DNA from: Candidatus Zixiibacteriota bacterium
GTDB lineage: Bacteria; Zixibacteria; MSB-5A5; WJJR01
Direction of reading: 5' to 3'
Length of the DNA: 64,000 nt
Assembly (NCBI GenBank): GCA_036397555.1
Contig: DASWIS010000025.1
Location: 1-64,000 of the forward strand
Part shown: one piece after another, positions 63,201 through 64,000 of the stretch
Numbering within the stretch: the stretch's first letter is position 1
Layout: each line of letters opens with the position of its first letter
The notes under the pieces: generated by a model
Database searches by the model: none
Told to the model about the DNA's origin: nothing
The model's input: only the letters and a program-made list of their open reading frames with translations
Translations under genes and position numbers: made by a program

Positions 63201-63324
63201 TGCGGACTGCCTTTCCCTATGGACCGCATCTTTGGAGAGACGCGATCCCCCCTGACCCCGGCAAATAGGTCTGCGCAGTTCGACCTGTCAATTCCAAAGC
63301 TGAGTCGAGCGCCACAAAGACGAA

Positions 63325-63348
63325 CGGGGCCCCAAAGTTGGAGCCCCG
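63325..63348 (-). terminator. Terminator of the HU gene
   Basis: On the minus strand cggggctcc and ggggccccg form a nine-base stem (one U-G pair) with a six-base loop, 22 bases after the stop at 63371, followed by ttcgtcttt. Confidence 0.7.
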
Positions 63349-63370
63349 CCGGTGGTCCTGTCTGGCCGTA

Positions 63371-63643
63371 CTAACGTACCGAGCGCTTGAGCTGCTCGCC
63401 GGCCTTGAAGTGCGGAACTTTGGCCGCCGCGATCTTGATCTGCTCGCCGGTGCGCGGGTTGCGTCCCATGCGGGCTTTGCGCTTGGAGATGCTGAAGGTG
63501 CCGAATCCCACGAACGTGACCTTCTGGCCCTTCTTCAACGATGTGGCGACACCATCGAAGAGCGCCTTCATGGCACGCTCGGCCTGGGCTTTGTTGACCT
63601 TCGCCTCCTTGGAGATTTTCTCGATCATTTCTTCGCGTTTCAT
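63371..63643 (-). CDS. hup: HU-family DNA-binding protein
   Basis: 90 residues from 63643 with AGGGGGT upstream. Typical HU: MIEKISKEAKVNKAQAERA, VTFVGFGTFSISKRKARMGRNPRTGEQIKI with the DNA-binding arm, and VPHFKAGEQLKRSV. Dimeric nucleoid protein that bends DNA. It has its own sigma-70 promoter (63696-63724) and terminator, so it is a single-gene unit. Confidence 0.96.
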   Translation of the reverse strand: MKREEMIEKISKEAKVNKAQAERAMKALFDGVATSLKKGQKVTFVGFGTFSISKRKARMGRNPRTGEQIKIAAAKVPHFKAGEQLKRSVR

Positions 63644-63695
63644 TTCACAACCCCCTGCATAGTGTTTTTGGCTTACTTTCGCCGTTTCGGGGCGA

Positions 63696-63724
63696 ATCGT
63701 ATCTGCGGCTCTCAACACTGTCAA
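63696..63724 (-). promoter_or_regulatory. Sigma-70-like promoter of the HU gene
   Basis: On the minus strand a perfect TTGACA (63724-63719) is separated by 17 bases from TACGAT (63701-63696). It predicts a leader of about 46 bases before the ATG at 63643. Confidence 0.7.
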
Positions 63725-63875
63725 TGGCAAAATGCGTGCGGTTGCCGTCTGTAAGCCGAATTCGAAGAATTGACCGCCAGTTTGTGCGGGCTCCCGGACG
63801 CGATTGGCTTGGAAGCGTCGCGGCCATGGCCAGCGGCGTCAGCTTAACACACAGTGCCACAGTCGCTTACGACGC

Positions 63876-64000
63876 TTAACGGCCGAAGCCGCTTAAGAGG
63901 CCGCTTTCGGAACGTTCGATTTTGATGTCGGGAATGTCTTTGACACTCAGCTTGAAATAGTAGCCGCTGCGCGATCCGCCCGGGATCCATACAAACATCG
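63876..64000 (-). CDS. C-terminal fragment of an unidentified protein
   Basis: A minus-strand frame enters from the right edge and stops with TAA at 63876-63878. The last 40 residues read MFVWIPGGSRSGYYFKLSVKD and then IPDIKIERSESG, ending GLLSGFGR; the Met may be internal. The frame's upstream part is outside the window, so no family can be named. It is the gene before hup in the direction of transcription. Confidence 0.45.
   Translation of the reverse strand, partial: MFVWIPGGSRSGYYFKLSVKDIPDIKIERSESGLLSGFGR

Overview
The window is GC-rich, densely coding bacterial chromosome with no rRNA, tRNA, insertion sequence or CRISPR array that I can see. The organism is a Gram-negative (diderm) bacterium: it has a full set of KDO genes, LptC, LolA, BamD, an Omp85 protein with a TamB partner, and secreted proteins ending in the 'NYPNPFN ... 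MVLLK' type of C-terminal sorting domain. That domain, together with cohesin/dockerin-like surface proteins and a PorV/FadL-like barrel, points to the FCB side of the tree (for example Zixibacteria or a relative). The phylum is inferred from gene style only.

Layout. 1-11374 (minus strand) holds four large or medium secreted proteins: a giant protein cut by the window edge, with at least eight exact-length 288-bp (96-residue) repeats, and three cohesin/dockerin-like proteins, two of them with sorting domains. 12338-17537 (minus) is rpmE-prfA-prmC followed by a tight four-gene set: a hexameric microcompartment shell protein, a pentameric EutN/CcmL vertex protein, an ACT-domain protein with an unusual N-terminal extension, and a DUF711 (UPF0210) protein. 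17605-19410 is an asparagine-synthetase-like protein without the glutaminase cysteine. 19589-28219 (plus) is a citrate module: citryl-CoA-synthetase-like beta subunit (with a fused ferredoxin-like domain) and alpha subunit, citryl-CoA-lyase-like protein, an HD-domain protein, a membrane protein, a (homo)aconitase-like protein and an isocitrate-dehydrogenase-family enzyme.

28214-34114 (minus) is an LPS-precursor operon gatC-kdsB-pyrG-kdsA-kdsC-kdsD-lptC. 34250-37531 (plus) has an M24 peptidase, a thioesterase, a Nudix hydrolase and three small unrecognised proteins. 37584-49018 (minus) has mnmA, a cysteine desulfurase, a C26 peptidase, the Omp85/TamB pair, a degenerate HtrA-like protein, and an ECF sigma/anti-sigma pair closed by a hairpin. 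49312-54637 (plus) has pabB-pabC, a predicted barrel protein, a Tyr-rich CXXCH lipoprotein and a PorV/FadL-like barrel. 54668-63643 (minus) has a creatininase-family protein, a DUF2064 glycosyltransferase, nadD, bamD, a lytic transglycosylase, rimO, lolA, ftsK and an HU gene with a good promoter and terminator. A gene fragment runs off the right edge.

The strongest candidates for something undescribed are (1) the compact shell-protein/ACT/DUF711 operon, which has shell parts but none of the usual signature enzymes, and (2) the citrate-cleavage module whose ATP-grasp subunit carries an eight-cysteine ferredoxin-like tail.
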